The notes: generated from the letters alone by a model not told the origin. A stretch of 13,058 nt of DNA from Actinomycetes bacterium (GCA_023403475.1 JAEYEL010000099.1:1-13058), one strand, 5' to 3'. Positions 1 to 6,615 are shown, counted from the first letter of the stretch. Made by a program: numbers and translations.

Positions 1-888
1 CTTTCGAACATACCGGCTTGGGTGTACAAGGCTCTCATTGTTCTTGCCACCATCATCTGGGGCTTCAGCTTCGTGGTGATGAAGGACGTGGTGGCGGTGC
101 TGCCGCCTGCGTGGCTTTTGGGCTTCCGCTTCACGGCGGCAGGACTTATTCTGCTGGCTGTTCTGTGGAAGCGCGTGCGGCGTGCTTTCTCGGTCAAGGC
201 GCTTTCGGCCGGCGCCCTTCTGGGCGTGTTCGATTTCGCGGCGTTCTGGACGCAGACGGTTGGGCTTGAGCACACTACGCCGGGCATCAACGCGTTTCTC
301 ACGGCCACGTACTGCGTCATAGTGCCGTTTCTGTGGTGGGTCATCGCGCGAAGGCGTCCCACGGTGTTCAACATCGGCGCGGCGGTGTTGGCGGTTGCGG
401 GCATCTGGCTCGTTTCCGTGAGTGCGGGCGGCGAGGATCTTGCGCTCGGCTTCGGCGAGGGCATGACGCTTCTTTGCGCGCTTTTGTTCGCCGTGCACAT
501 AGTGTTCGTCTCGAAGTTCTCGCTTGTGCATGACGTGCTGGTGCTCACCGTATTTCAGTTTCTAGCGGAAGGCCTGCTGGGCCTTCTGGTGGGTGCCGGC
601 TTGGAAACGCTGCCGCCGCTTGACCAGGTCACGCCCTCCATCATAGGCAACATGGCGTTTCTCACGGTGTTCGCCTCCATTGTGGCCTTCGGCATTCAGA
701 ACGTGTCGCTCGCGCATGTTCCCCCTGCGCAGGCGTCGTTGCTCCTCAGCCTGGAATCGGTGTTCGGCGTGGTGTTCAGCGTCCTTCTTTACGGGGAGAG
801 GCTCACCTTCCGCCTTGTTGTTGGCTTCGCCCTCATCTTCGCGGCCATCGTGGTAAGTGAAACCTTCCCGCTGAGGAAGAGGGGGTGA
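1..888 (+). CDS. EamA/DMT-family permease, probably 5'-truncated by the window edge
   Basis: Drug/metabolite transporter (DMT, EamA) protein of the inner membrane; the family exports or imports small metabolites and the substrate cannot be read from sequence. About ten hydrophobic helices form two tandem EamA repeats (about residues 6-130 and 145-280 counted from the GTG at 22). The first has the typical start ATIIWGFSFVVMKD; the second ends with the typical PPAQASLLLSLESVFGVVFS and GERLT signature. A GTG at 22 could be a start, but no ribosome site precedes it. The frame is open back to base 1 with family-like residues (LSNIPAW), so the true start probably lies just outside the window. It stops at TGA 886-888. 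Eye counts of a sampled line give roughly 60% GC, higher than the cluster that follows, so I read it as the native flank rather than part of the cluster. Confidence 0.88.
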   Translation, partial: LSNIPAWVYKALIVLATIIWGFSFVVMKDVVAVLPPAWLLGFRFTAAGLILLAVLWKRVRRAFSVKALSAGALLGVFDFAAFWTQTVGLEHTTPGINAFLTATYCVIVPFLWWVIARRRPTVFNIGAAVLAVAGIWLVSVSAGGEDLALGFGEGMTLLCALLFAVHIVFVSKFSLVHDVLVLTVFQFLAEGLLGLLVGAGLETLPPLDQVTPSIIGNMAFLTVFASIVAFGIQNVSLAHVPPAQASLLLSLESVFGVVFSVLLYGERLTFRLVVGFALIFAAIVVSETFPLRKRG

Positions 889-954
889 CCGGCTTACCGG
901 AAAGCGGCGATGCGGAGAGTGTTTGCTTATTTCAATCCAGCCCTGTTCTGGAAC

Positions 955-982
955 GCATCCATTTTGGATGCATGGGGTTTTT
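955..982 (+). terminator. Weak hairpin with T-run after the permease gene
   Basis: A 6-bp stem, GCATCC (955-960) with GGATGC (966-971), has a 5-nt loop and is followed after a short GC-rich spacer by a GTTTTT run. It could end transcription of the permease gene, but the spacer between stem and T-run is long for a factor-independent terminator. The rest of the 182-bp gap before the next gene shows only a 10-bp palindrome AAGAATTCTT (988-997) and a possible -10 box TATCAT (1027-1032) without a convincing -35. Confidence 0.3.
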
Positions 983-1070
983 GGGCGAAGAATTCTTTCC
1001 GACTATCCACGAGAACTTTGTTGCTCTATCATAGCGTAGAAGTGGGTGGGTTTTACGACTCAATTGGAAT

Positions 1071-1826
1071 GTGATGCAAGTGATAAAGGCAGTGAATCAT
1101 GATCGGGAGCCACTTTATCTCATGGCGAAGCGAGTAATATTGCAGGGCATCGTATCGGGTGAGCTTGCGAAGGAAGGAAAGCTTCCTTGCGAAAGTGACC
1201 TGTGCGACATGCTTTCTGTGTCTCGCTCGACCGTGCGAAGTGCTCTTCGCTCGCTTGAAGACGACGGATTGATTACTATTCGTCATGGTCTTGGCTCGTA
1301 TGTCAACTATGCAGCTACTGCTGGTTTGCGTATGCGTATTGATCTTGCGAAGGGATATTACGAACTCATTATGGATAGCGGACACACGCCTTCCATGAGG
1401 AACATTTCCGCCGACCACGAACCTATTCCCGAAGAAATGCGACGCAACCTGCTTCTTCCCGAAAATTCGGATGCATTGGTTTTGAAGCGCCTCTTTCTTG
1501 CCGATGGCAAGCCAGCTATCTTTGTTTTCGAATATATTCCCGAGAGTGTTTTGACGCAGCCCTATTCATCATTTGAGGAAATGGAGTCGATTTACGAGAT
1601 TTCACGTGATTGCCTTACGGATGAGATTTCCTACAGCAATGCCGAGATTAGCACGGAACGTATCAATGATTTTTTGGAAAGCATGCTGGGTTCATCCAAG
1701 CAAACACTGTTAAAGCTCAGGGAGATACATTATTCTGCGGACAACAAACCCCTCATGTTTTCCATCGCATACGTCAACGATGACATCATCCGCTTCCAAG
1801 TGCGCAAAAAAAAGCCGCTATTGTAG
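1071..1826 (+). CDS. GntR-family regulator with UTRA ligand domain (paralogue 1)
   Basis: Cytoplasmic DNA-binding transcription factor, probably a ligand-responsive repressor. The N-terminal winged helix-turn-helix is about residues 13-83 and carries the GntR signature KLPCESDLCDMLSVSRSTVR followed by LEDDGLITIRHGLGSYV. A UTRA effector-binding domain follows (about 95-248), recognisable by LVLKRLFLADGKPA and the closing KLREIHYSADNKPL and FQVRKK. Length 251 aa is normal for the HutC/FarR-type branch. The GTG start at 1071 is adjacent to ATG 1074 and GTG 1080, and only a weak GGAA lies upstream, so the exact start is uncertain by a few codons. It is convergent with a close paralogue, the two stops being 20 bp apart with no clear terminator. 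None of the CTGACAAG-type sites found elsewhere in the cluster precedes this gene. An 8-A run near the end (1806-1813) encodes the basic tail. Confidence 0.88.
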   Translation: MMQVIKAVNHDREPLYLMAKRVILQGIVSGELAKEGKLPCESDLCDMLSVSRSTVRSALRSLEDDGLITIRHGLGSYVNYAATAGLRMRIDLAKGYYELIMDSGHTPSMRNISADHEPIPEEMRRNLLLPENSDALVLKRLFLADGKPAIFVFEYIPESVLTQPYSSFEEMESIYEISRDCLTDEISYSNAEISTERINDFLESMLGSSKQTLLKLREIHYSADNKPLMFSIAYVNDDIIRFQVRKKKPLL

Positions 1827-1846
1827 TCAGTTTAGAGGGAGGGTTT

Positions 1847-2596
1847 CTACATGTTCTCTCTGCGACGTACCTGGAAATGAATCAGCTCATCATTAACGAA
1901 GACATCGGAATACACTATAGGAACGTTTCCGTCAGAAAAATGCACTTCCTTAAGTTCGAGCACCGCAGGGCGGTTCTTTATATGCATCATATCGGCAAGG
2001 GCTTCTGTTGACGCGGCAACTTGGATTATTGTGTTGGAATACGCGATACGATGCTTGCAATAGCTTCGAGCTATTCCGTATATCGATTCGGGAAGCTGGT
2101 TCACATCTATATCTTTTACAAGATATCGTCTCGGAATGTATTCGCATACGTAAAAGGCCGGCTCGCCGTCTCCCAGAAAAAGTCGCCTGATTTGCAGAAC
2201 CCTTTCATTCTCTTCCAGAAGAAGGCTTCGTGCGACCTCTTTTGGTGCTACGCTTTCCTCTACCGATGCCGAAGCTATAGAAGGGACGTGTCCGCTATCC
2301 ATGATTAGATTGAAAAAGCCCCGTGCCTGGGTGATATTCATGCGCATGCCGACAGAAGTCCCGTAGTTGACAAACGATCCGTAGCCGCGACGTGTGAATA
2401 TCACGCCGTCCGATTCGAGTTGCTTGAGTGCGCTACGAACGGTTGCCCTAGAAACATTCAGCATCTCCGATAACTCGTTTTCCGAGGGCAGTTTTCCTCC
2501 TCGTGGAAAGAGACCGTTTTCTATGGCCTTAATGATAGAGTGCTTCACCTCAAGGTAAAGGGGTGTTTCCTTTTTGATGGGGTCGAGTCTGGTCAT
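1847..2596 (-). CDS. GntR-family regulator with UTRA ligand domain (paralogue 2), divergent to the transport genes
   Basis: DNA-binding transcription factor of 249 aa, clearly paralogous to its convergent neighbour. The GntR winged helix is about residues 10-80 (KLPSENELSEMLNVSRATVR, then LESDGVIFTRRGYGSFV). The UTRA domain is about 95-245 and contains LQIRRLFLGDGEPAFYV and the terminal FQVRRR. The ATG at 2596-2594 has a good ribosome site (AAGAGGAA) about 8 bases upstream. It is transcribed away from the MFS 1 gene, the usual place for a local repressor. Its own promoter carries a CTGACAAG operator-like site over the -35 box, and related sites lie on the promoters of MFS 1, MFS 3 and the amidohydrolase. 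From this I infer an autoregulated local repressor. Which of the two paralogues binds the site is not decided by the sequence. Confidence 0.9.
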   Translation of the reverse strand: MTRLDPIKKETPLYLEVKHSIIKAIENGLFPRGGKLPSENELSEMLNVSRATVRSALKQLESDGVIFTRRGYGSFVNYGTSVGMRMNITQARGFFNLIMDSGHVPSIASASVEESVAPKEVARSLLLEENERVLQIRRLFLGDGEPAFYVCEYIPRRYLVKDIDVNQLPESIYGIARSYCKHRIAYSNTIIQVAASTEALADMMHIKNRPAVLELKEVHFSDGNVPIVYSDVFVNDELIHFQVRRRENM

Positions 2597-2634
2597 GACT
2601 GGTTTCCTCTTGTTCAGATACCTTTTCCTTTGAC

Positions 2635-2664
2635 AGTATAGCGCATTTATCCGAAGACTGACAA
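2635..2664 (-). promoter_or_regulatory. Promoter of GntR regulator 2
   Basis: On the - strand, TTGTCA (2664-2659, 5 of 6 to the -35 consensus) and TATACT (2640-2635, 5 of 6 to the -10 consensus) are 18 bp apart. Transcription would start near 2628, about 30 bases before the ATG. The -35 box lies inside the operator-like site at 2646-2665. Confidence 0.6.
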
Positions 2665-2665
2665 G
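2646..2665. promoter_or_regulatory. Operator-like site D (over the -35 of GntR regulator 2)
   Basis: TTTATCCG-AAGA-CTGACAAG: a perfect CTGACAAG half-site, a 4-bp centre, and a left half matching KATATCAG at 6 of 8 positions. The same halves recur at 6538-6557 and 12090-12109. It overlaps the -35 of the regulator's own promoter, fitting autorepression. Confidence 0.5.
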
Positions 2666-2798
2666 TTAGAATAAAAAGAGAGAAAAAAGAAAGCAACTAA
2701 AATCATATTTCATTACTGCATATTGAAAAAGTGCAGGTAAATATAGAAAAATGTAGGAAATAGATTGCTGGAGGCAAAAAAATTTTATAAGAAGAGTA
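2666..2798. other. AT-rich divergent intergenic region
   Basis: No gene here. The stretch is very AT-rich, roughly 25-30% GC in a sampled line, with many A-tracts, including a long A/T run at 2776-2789 directly upstream of the -35 of the MFS 1 promoter that could act as an UP element. A weak inverted repeat CTGCA/TGCAG lies at about 2716-2736. Confidence 0.6.
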
Positions 2799-2828
2799 TT
2801 GACATAGGATGTCAGACAAGTTAATAAT
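2799..2828 (+). promoter_or_regulatory. Promoter of the MFS 1 / cysteine hydrolase unit
   Basis: A perfect -35 TTGACA (2799-2804) and a -10 AATAAT (2823-2828, 5 of 6) are 18 bp apart, with A-tracts upstream. The predicted start is near 2835, leaving a leader of about 155 nt before the ATG at 2992. The spacer holds operator-like site C. Confidence 0.6.
2800..2827. promoter_or_regulatory. Operator-like site C, with a second palindrome, in the MFS 1 promoter spacer
   Basis: Two overlapping symmetric elements are present. TGACAT-AGG-ATGTCA (2800-2814) is a perfect 6-bp inverted repeat starting inside the -35 box. TGTC-A-GACA (2810-2818) belongs to GATGTCAG-ACAA-GTTAATAA (2808-2827), which shares TCAGACAA with sites A (reverse strand) and B. 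Its right half is degenerate compared with the other sites. GACAAGTTA is shared exactly with the site D region. Confidence 0.45.
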
Positions 2829-2908
2829 GAACCCAAGCTTAATACCGGGAAAAGCGAGTAATGATTCTTCGGATTTGAAAGGAGGCTTGCTCTTTCGGGA
2901 AGTTGAGC

Positions 2909-2929
2909 GCCGCTTTACCGCAAAGCGGC
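2909..2929 (+). other. Hairpin in the MFS 1 leader
   Basis: A perfect 8-bp stem GCCGCTTT/AAAGCGGC with a 5-nt ACCGC loop lies in the leader between the promoter and the ATG at 2992. It is followed by a second possible stem (about 2936-2969, TGAGTCCG with CGGATTTCA, one bulge) ending just before the ribosome site. No T-run follows, so it is not an obvious terminator. I do not recognise a known riboswitch consensus. Confidence 0.5.
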
Positions 2930-2991
2930 ACGAAATGAGTCCGCAGGTTACCTAGGCGTTACGGATTTCATAATTCTAGGAGGGTTGTTAC

Positions 2992-3585
2992 ATGTTTAAG
3001 CTTAGCATTAAACATATTGTTGCATACTTGCTGTTAGGGCTGGGGTTTGCAACGATCATGGGCTTTATGTACATGCAGTACGTTTACTATGATGCAATGA
3101 TCGCTACTTTGGAGGTTTCAAATGCCGAGCTTGGTATGCTAATTACCATTTTGGGCATTACTGCACTTGTTACAGGTATTCCTGCTGGTGCTGTGGTCGA
3201 TCGTTTCGATTGCCGCAAATCGCTTACGTTGAGCCTTCTTATCATGATGGTGTTTGTGGCGTTGTTCGCCTTGTTCCCGAAATATCAGATTGCGCAGGTA
3301 ACTTGGCTGGTTGACGGCGTCGTTATGAGTTTCTGGTATGCGTCTATTTATAAGGTAGTGCGTGTTATAGCGCCTCCTGAGGCCGTAGGAAAGTCTTTCG
3401 GCATGTTTGGAATCGGCACGGCTATTGGCTCCATTGTCGTCAACGTTGCGGGTCTTGCGCTATACGATGCGTTTGCGACCGTAAGTCTCCAGACGGGGCT
3501 GAGTGCCATCCTTTGGGCGTTCTTTGCTGCCGGAACTATTTCTGCAGTGGGAAGCTATCCTCTGATCATGAAGATGAAGATCTAG
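2992..3585 (+). CDS. MFS transporter 1, N-terminal half, ended by in-frame TAG
   Basis: Inner-membrane major facilitator protein, N-terminal six-helix bundle of 197 aa. The ATG has a textbook site (AGGAGGG at 2979-2985, 6-7 bases upstream). FMYMQYVYYDAM in helix 1 and the family loop motif AGAVVDRFDCRK between helices 2 and 3 match the two other MFS proteins here. The frame stops at TAG 3583-3585 after helix 6, exactly at the cytoplasmic central loop. The same frame then continues without further stops to 4287 and encodes helices 7-12. The combined frame is 432 codons, as in MFS 3. This is therefore either a recent nonsense mutation, a sequencing error, or a split carrier made as two polypeptides. 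The substrate is unknown; the neighbouring hydrolase suggests a small amide or acid. Confidence 0.8.
   Translation: MFKLSIKHIVAYLLLGLGFATIMGFMYMQYVYYDAMIATLEVSNAELGMLITILGITALVTGIPAGAVVDRFDCRKSLTLSLLIMMVFVALFALFPKYQIAQVTWLVDGVVMSFWYASIYKVVRVIAPPEAVGKSFGMFGIGTAIGSIVVNVAGLALYDAFATVSLQTGLSAILWAFFAAGTISAVGSYPLIMKMKI
3583..3585 (+). other. In-frame amber codon between the two halves of MFS 1
   Basis: TAG at codon 198 of a frame that is otherwise open from 2992 to 4287. TAG also ends several intact genes in this window (both GntR genes, the cysteine hydrolase, MFS 3, the amidohydrolase), which argues against general reassignment of UAG in this organism. Confidence 0.9.
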
Positions 3586-3636
3586 GGCGAGGCAAAGAAC
3601 ACCGAAAAGAAGGAAAAGAAAGCCATAAAGGAAACC

Positions 3637-4287
3637 GTGGACAACTTCATTACGGGAGTGAAGGATCCCGGCATGTGGCTTTACGTTCTCGGCTGCTTCT
3701 GCATCTACTCCTTCCAAGTTTCCATTTCCTACTTCACTCCGTATTTCACGGCGGTTCTTGGGGCTACCGTGGTATTTTCCGGCGTGATCGCCATCTTCCG
3801 CCAATATGGTCTGCGTATTATCTCTGCGCCGATCGGCGGTATGCTCGGCGACAAATTTGGAGGGACTGCGAAAGTGATTCGCGTTTCGTTCGCCATTCTG
3901 TTCGTCTTCGTCCTCATAGTTCTGTTCCTCCCTGTCTCCACCCCTATGGCTGTGCTCGTTGCGCTTGTGTTTGCCATCGGTTTGCTGGGAACTATGAATA
4001 TTGCGCTTCAGGCCTCCATTTCAGAAGATGCGATGGTTGCTCCTTCCAACATGGGTCTTGCTGTTGGCATGACGTCTGTTCTTTCGGCTGACCTGTTCCA
4101 GGCAACGCTGTTCGGCTCTTGGCTCGATGCGTTTGGCAACGGTGGCTACACCATGATCTGGATCTATACGCTGTGCATTTTGGCTCTTGGCATGACTGTT
4201 CTGACGATCATGATCAAGCGCAAGAAAAAGAAGACTGCTGCTGTTGTTGCGTCTGAAGCCGTAGCGACGCAGGGGGAGGCGAGCTAA
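3637..4287 (+). CDS. MFS transporter 1, C-terminal half (same frame as the N-terminal half)
   Basis: C-terminal six-helix bundle of the same MFS carrier, 216 aa if started at GTG 3637. AAAGGAA (3627-3633) lies just before that GTG at workable ribosome-site spacing, so independent initiation or termination-reinitiation is possible, 51 nt after the TAG. The half is very well preserved: from KDPG to KVIR it matches MFS 3 at about 59 of 74 positions by eye, including YSFQVS, YFTPYFTAVLG and the second-half loop GGMLGDKFGG. The lysine-rich linker (NTEKKEKK) before it looks like a normal cytoplasmic loop. It ends at TAA 4285-4287, with a basic KRKKKK tail segment. As a stand-alone product it would be half a transporter, so annotators may prefer one pseudogene from 2992 to 4287. 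Confidence 0.7.
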   Translation: MDNFITGVKDPGMWLYVLGCFCIYSFQVSISYFTPYFTAVLGATVVFSGVIAIFRQYGLRIISAPIGGMLGDKFGGTAKVIRVSFAILFVFVLIVLFLPVSTPMAVLVALVFAIGLLGTMNIALQASISEDAMVAPSNMGLAVGMTSVLSADLFQATLFGSWLDAFGNGGYTMIWIYTLCILALGMTVLTIMIKRKKKKTAAVVASEAVATQGEAS

Positions 4288-4331
4288 CAGCGACGTTGGG
4301 TTGTGCTGGAAGGAATGAACTGTTAAAGGGT

Positions 4332-4352
4332 TCAACGAGAAACGCTCGTTGA
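4332..4352 (+). other. Hairpin between MFS 1 and the cysteine hydrolase
   Basis: TCAACGAG (4332-4339) pairs perfectly with CTCGTTGA (4345-4352) around a 5-nt AAACG loop. No T-run follows. It could be an mRNA processing or stability element that separates expression of the carrier and the hydrolase, rather than a full terminator. Confidence 0.4.
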
Positions 4353-4386
4353 GATAGCAGTAATCGCAACAAGGAAAGGAAAGAAC

Positions 4387-4998
4387 ATGACCATCAAAGG
4401 AAACGCATGCGTCATCGCTATCGATTGCCAAGGAGGTCCGCTGAATCAGGACAGCAAGTTCTACGATCCTGAATACGTTGAAATCATCAAACGCGACCGC
4501 AAGCTGCTTGATCGTTGCCGTGAAATTGGTATTCCTATCATTTACCTGCAGGAAGTGCATCGCGATAATGGCTTCGATTTCGGTCGCGAGCTTGAAGGCG
4601 ATGAAAACAAGCACTGCTTGGAAAGCAGCCCCTATACTGCAGTTGCCGAAGAGGAGCTGGGTCGCATCCCCGACAAAGAGCCTTTGGTTCAAAAGCGGCG
4701 TTACAGTGGTTTTCTTTACACGGAGCTCGAAGTATGCCTTTCGGCCTTCGGCGTGCATCCGAACGATACGCTCATTTTGATCGGAGGGTTTACGGATGTG
4801 TGCGTTCACTACACTTTTGTAGACGCACACCAGCGCGACTACCGTTTGCGCGTGGTCAAGGATTGTGTGCAGCCGTCTACCCCCAAGGCGGGAGAATCCG
4901 CCCTTGAGGCGATGCGTTATCTGCAGCACGAGGCACCGGTCACCTTCGACGAAATGATGGCGGAGCTTGACGAATACGAGGCTTCGCATAAGGAATAG
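4387..4998 (+). CDS. Isochorismatase-like cysteine hydrolase (amidase type)
   Basis: Cytoplasmic hydrolase of the isochorismatase-like superfamily, which includes nicotinamidases, N-carbamoylsarcosine amidase, biuret amidohydrolase and ureidoacrylate amidase. The catalytic triad can be read: Asp13 in AIDCQGG, Lys103 in VQKRRYSGF and Cys139 in GGFTDVCVHYT. The RRYSGF and TDVC signatures favour an amidase acting on a C-N bond over isochorismate hydrolysis. Length 203 aa is typical for the family. The ATG at 4387 follows AAGGAAAGGAAAG. The gene lies 99 bp after MFS 1 and 130 bp before MFS 2 on the same strand, consistent with an imported amide as substrate. The substrate itself cannot be assigned from sequence. 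Confidence 0.88.
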   Translation: MTIKGNACVIAIDCQGGPLNQDSKFYDPEYVEIIKRDRKLLDRCREIGIPIIYLQEVHRDNGFDFGRELEGDENKHCLESSPYTAVAEEELGRIPDKEPLVQKRRYSGFLYTELEVCLSAFGVHPNDTLILIGGFTDVCVHYTFVDAHQRDYRLRVVKDCVQPSTPKAGESALEAMRYLQHEAPVTFDEMMAELDEYEASHKE

Positions 4999-5057
4999 CG
5001 CCTCTTGTGCGCAAGGCATATGTAGCTTTGCCTCGATCTATTGATGAGCTCAACGCA

Positions 5058-5091
5058 GATCCCGCCCCGTTCATGTGGACGAGGCGGGATT
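5058..5091 (+). terminator. Hairpin after the cysteine hydrolase gene
   Basis: ATCCCGCC (5059-5066) pairs with GGCGGGAT (5083-5090). After one mismatch, CGT (5068-5070) pairs with ACG (5079-5081), giving a strong GC-rich stem. There is no following T-run, so termination may be partial, leaving some read-through into MFS 2. No separate promoter for MFS 2 is obvious. Confidence 0.4.
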
Positions 5092-5128
5092 CCTGCCATA
5101 CGCTAAAAGCCTGATAAAGGGGGTAGGC

Positions 5129-6418
5129 GTGAATTTGAAAAGCGATTTTGCGATTTTCGCAGGGAATCGGGGGAAGCGTTTGCTGCTTGCTTATTTTGCT
5201 ATTGGGTTTGCCCATCCGGCAATGATAAGCTTTGTGTTCATGCAGTACGTATTCTACGATGCGATGATTGCCGTCATGGGCATCACCAACTTCCAGCTAG
5301 GATTTCTCATTACCATCGAAGGTGCGGGAGCAATTATTCTTGCTTTGCCCATAGGGATGCTCGTTGATCGCTTTGACTGCAACAAAGTTCTCTATGCATC
5401 TTGGATGGCATCTGCGCTGGCAAGCGCCGCCTTTGCCCTTGTGCCCACTTATGAAGTTGCCTTGGTGGCATGGGCGGTTCTCTCGGTGACGATGTGCGGA
5501 TTCATCCCAGGAGTCTATAAAATTGTAAGAATAATCGTTCCCGCAGACAGTGAAGGCAAATCGTATGGCGCCTTTGGGTTCTTCACGGCCATAGGGTTTA
5601 TGGTTATCAATTTCGTCAGCTTGGCCGTGTACTCATGGGCTGCCGATGAATTCGGTTTGGCCACGGGTCTTTCCATAGTGCTATGGCTGTTTGCTATCGT
5701 TCTTTCCGTTTCTGCCACAATAGCATTTCTTGTTATTCGAACGCTTGATTATCCGGGCGATGAGGCAAAAACGGTTAAGAAGATTTCGCTTCGCGATGTT
5801 GTCGGTGTTGCGAAAATGCCCGGAACATGGCTGGTTTTCATTATTTGCTTTACTATTAACACGCTGCATATGACCGTGAGCTATTTCACGCCGTATTTTA
5901 CCGGGGTGCTTGGGGCAACCATTGCTTTTTCGGGTGCGTTCGCAGTTATCAGGCAGTATGGCGTCCGTTTGCTCATTGCGCCATTTGGCGGTTGGCTTGG
6001 AGATCGAATACGGTCGAACACCAAGATTATCACTGTGGCCTTTCTTGTTGCAAGTGTGTTGATTATGATCGTCATTGGCTTGCCCGCCGAGATATCAATT
6101 GCAGTAGTGGTGCTGGTTGTTTTGGGAATTGCGGTCGTCGATAACCTGCTCATTCCCATGCAATACGCTGCTTGCAGGGAAGCTCTTATTCCCCCCAAAT
6201 ATATGGGTACCGTTGTTGGTCTCACTACGATTATCTTGCCCGATTTGTTCGTTCCGTCTATGTATGGGAACTGGCTCGATGTGTACGGGAATGGAGGATA
6301 TGTCTATATCTTTCTTTTCTCCATCGCGCTTAATCTAGTTGCAGTTGTTGCGGGTGTTGTTATTCTTCGGCGTTTCAAGAAAGCGGGGGAGGCAGAAAAG
6401 AGAAGCGTTGGCCTTTGA
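5129..6418 (+). CDS. MFS transporter 2
   Basis: Inner-membrane major facilitator carrier, 429 aa, about twelve hydrophobic helices. It belongs to the same subfamily as the other two MFS proteins here: FVFMQYVFYDAMI in helix 1, loop motif GMLVDRFDCNK after helix 2, YFTPYFTGVLGATIAFSGAF in the second half and the second loop motif GGWLGDRIRSNTK. It is the most divergent of the three. I place the start at GTG 5129 because AAAGGGGGT (5116-5124) lies at proper spacing and the protein then begins like its paralogues. An upstream in-frame ATG at 5075 lies inside the hairpin at 5058-5091 and has no ribosome site. It is probably co-transcribed with the cysteine hydrolase. Direction and substrate of transport are unknown. 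Confidence 0.9.
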   Translation: MNLKSDFAIFAGNRGKRLLLAYFAIGFAHPAMISFVFMQYVFYDAMIAVMGITNFQLGFLITIEGAGAIILALPIGMLVDRFDCNKVLYASWMASALASAAFALVPTYEVALVAWAVLSVTMCGFIPGVYKIVRIIVPADSEGKSYGAFGFFTAIGFMVINFVSLAVYSWAADEFGLATGLSIVLWLFAIVLSVSATIAFLVIRTLDYPGDEAKTVKKISLRDVVGVAKMPGTWLVFIICFTINTLHMTVSYFTPYFTGVLGATIAFSGAFAVIRQYGVRLLIAPFGGWLGDRIRSNTKIITVAFLVASVLIMIVIGLPAEISIAVVVLVVLGIAVVDNLLIPMQYAACREALIPPKYMGTVVGLTTIILPDLFVPSMYGNWLDVYGNGGYVYIFLFSIALNLVAVVAGVVILRRFKKAGEAEKRSVGL

Positions 6419-6454
6419 CGACCGCGTGCGCTGTTTCGGCAATGCCTCTGTTGC

Positions 6455-6516
6455 AAAGCCCCTGTTCGGTCGAAAGTTCTGTCTTTTGCAGACGGCTTTC
6501 TCTTGACAGGGGCTTT
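6455..6516 (+). terminator. Long inverted repeat after MFS 2, overlapping the MFS 3 promoter
   Basis: AAAGCCCCTGT (6455-6465) and ACAGGGGCTTT (6506-6516) form a perfect 11-bp stem, with TTTT ending the 3' arm, as in a factor-independent terminator. The 40-nt loop can fold further (GAAAG 6472-6476 with CTTTC 6496-6500). The 3' arm overlaps the -35 box of the MFS 3 promoter (6503-6508), so one sequence appears to end one unit and start the next. Confidence 0.5.
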
Positions 6517-6530
6517 TCTGCGGCTATAAT
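6503..6530 (+). promoter_or_regulatory. Strong promoter of MFS 3
   Basis: A perfect -35 TTGACA (6503-6508) and a perfect -10 TATAAT (6525-6530) with a 16-bp spacer: the best sigma-70-type promoter in the window. Transcription should start near 6537, at the left edge of operator-like site B, giving a leader of about 120 nt before GTG 6658. Confidence 0.75.
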
Positions 6531-6537
6531 ATTAAAA

Positions 6538-6557
6538 GATATCAGACAACTGACAAG
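6538..6557. promoter_or_regulatory. Operator-like site B at the MFS 3 transcription start
   Basis: GATATCAG-ACAA-CTGACAAG. It has the same two halves as site A (TATATCAG and CTGACAAG) with the complementary centre (ACAA against TTGT). It sits just downstream of the perfect -10, where a bound repressor would block initiation. Confidence 0.55.
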
Positions 6558-6615
6558 TAGCAAGTATAAGAAATTTGAGAAAGATCGAACGTGGGAAGCT
6601 TGTGGGCTGTCTGGT

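Noticed and set aside
1806..1813. Eight-A run as a phase-variation tract or, on the - strand, a terminator T-run for regulator 2
   Set aside because: It lies in the last codons of regulator 1, so slippage would change little, and no stem precedes the T-run on the - strand.
3583..3585. UAG read as pyrrolysine or general amber recoding
   Set aside because: TAG is the stop of at least five apparently intact genes in this window and MFS carriers are not known pyrrolysine proteins. Kept only as a remote possibility.
4021..5019. 332-codon open frame on the - strand
   Set aside because: It lies opposite the cysteine hydrolase, whose catalytic triad is intact, and the end of MFS 1. Its protein has no recognisable domain and no ribosome site; it is a shadow frame.
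5075..5128. ATG 5075 as start of MFS 2
   Set aside because: It lies in the stem-loop at 5058-5091 and lacks a ribosome site. GTG 5129 has AAAGGGGGT and gives a normal N-terminus.
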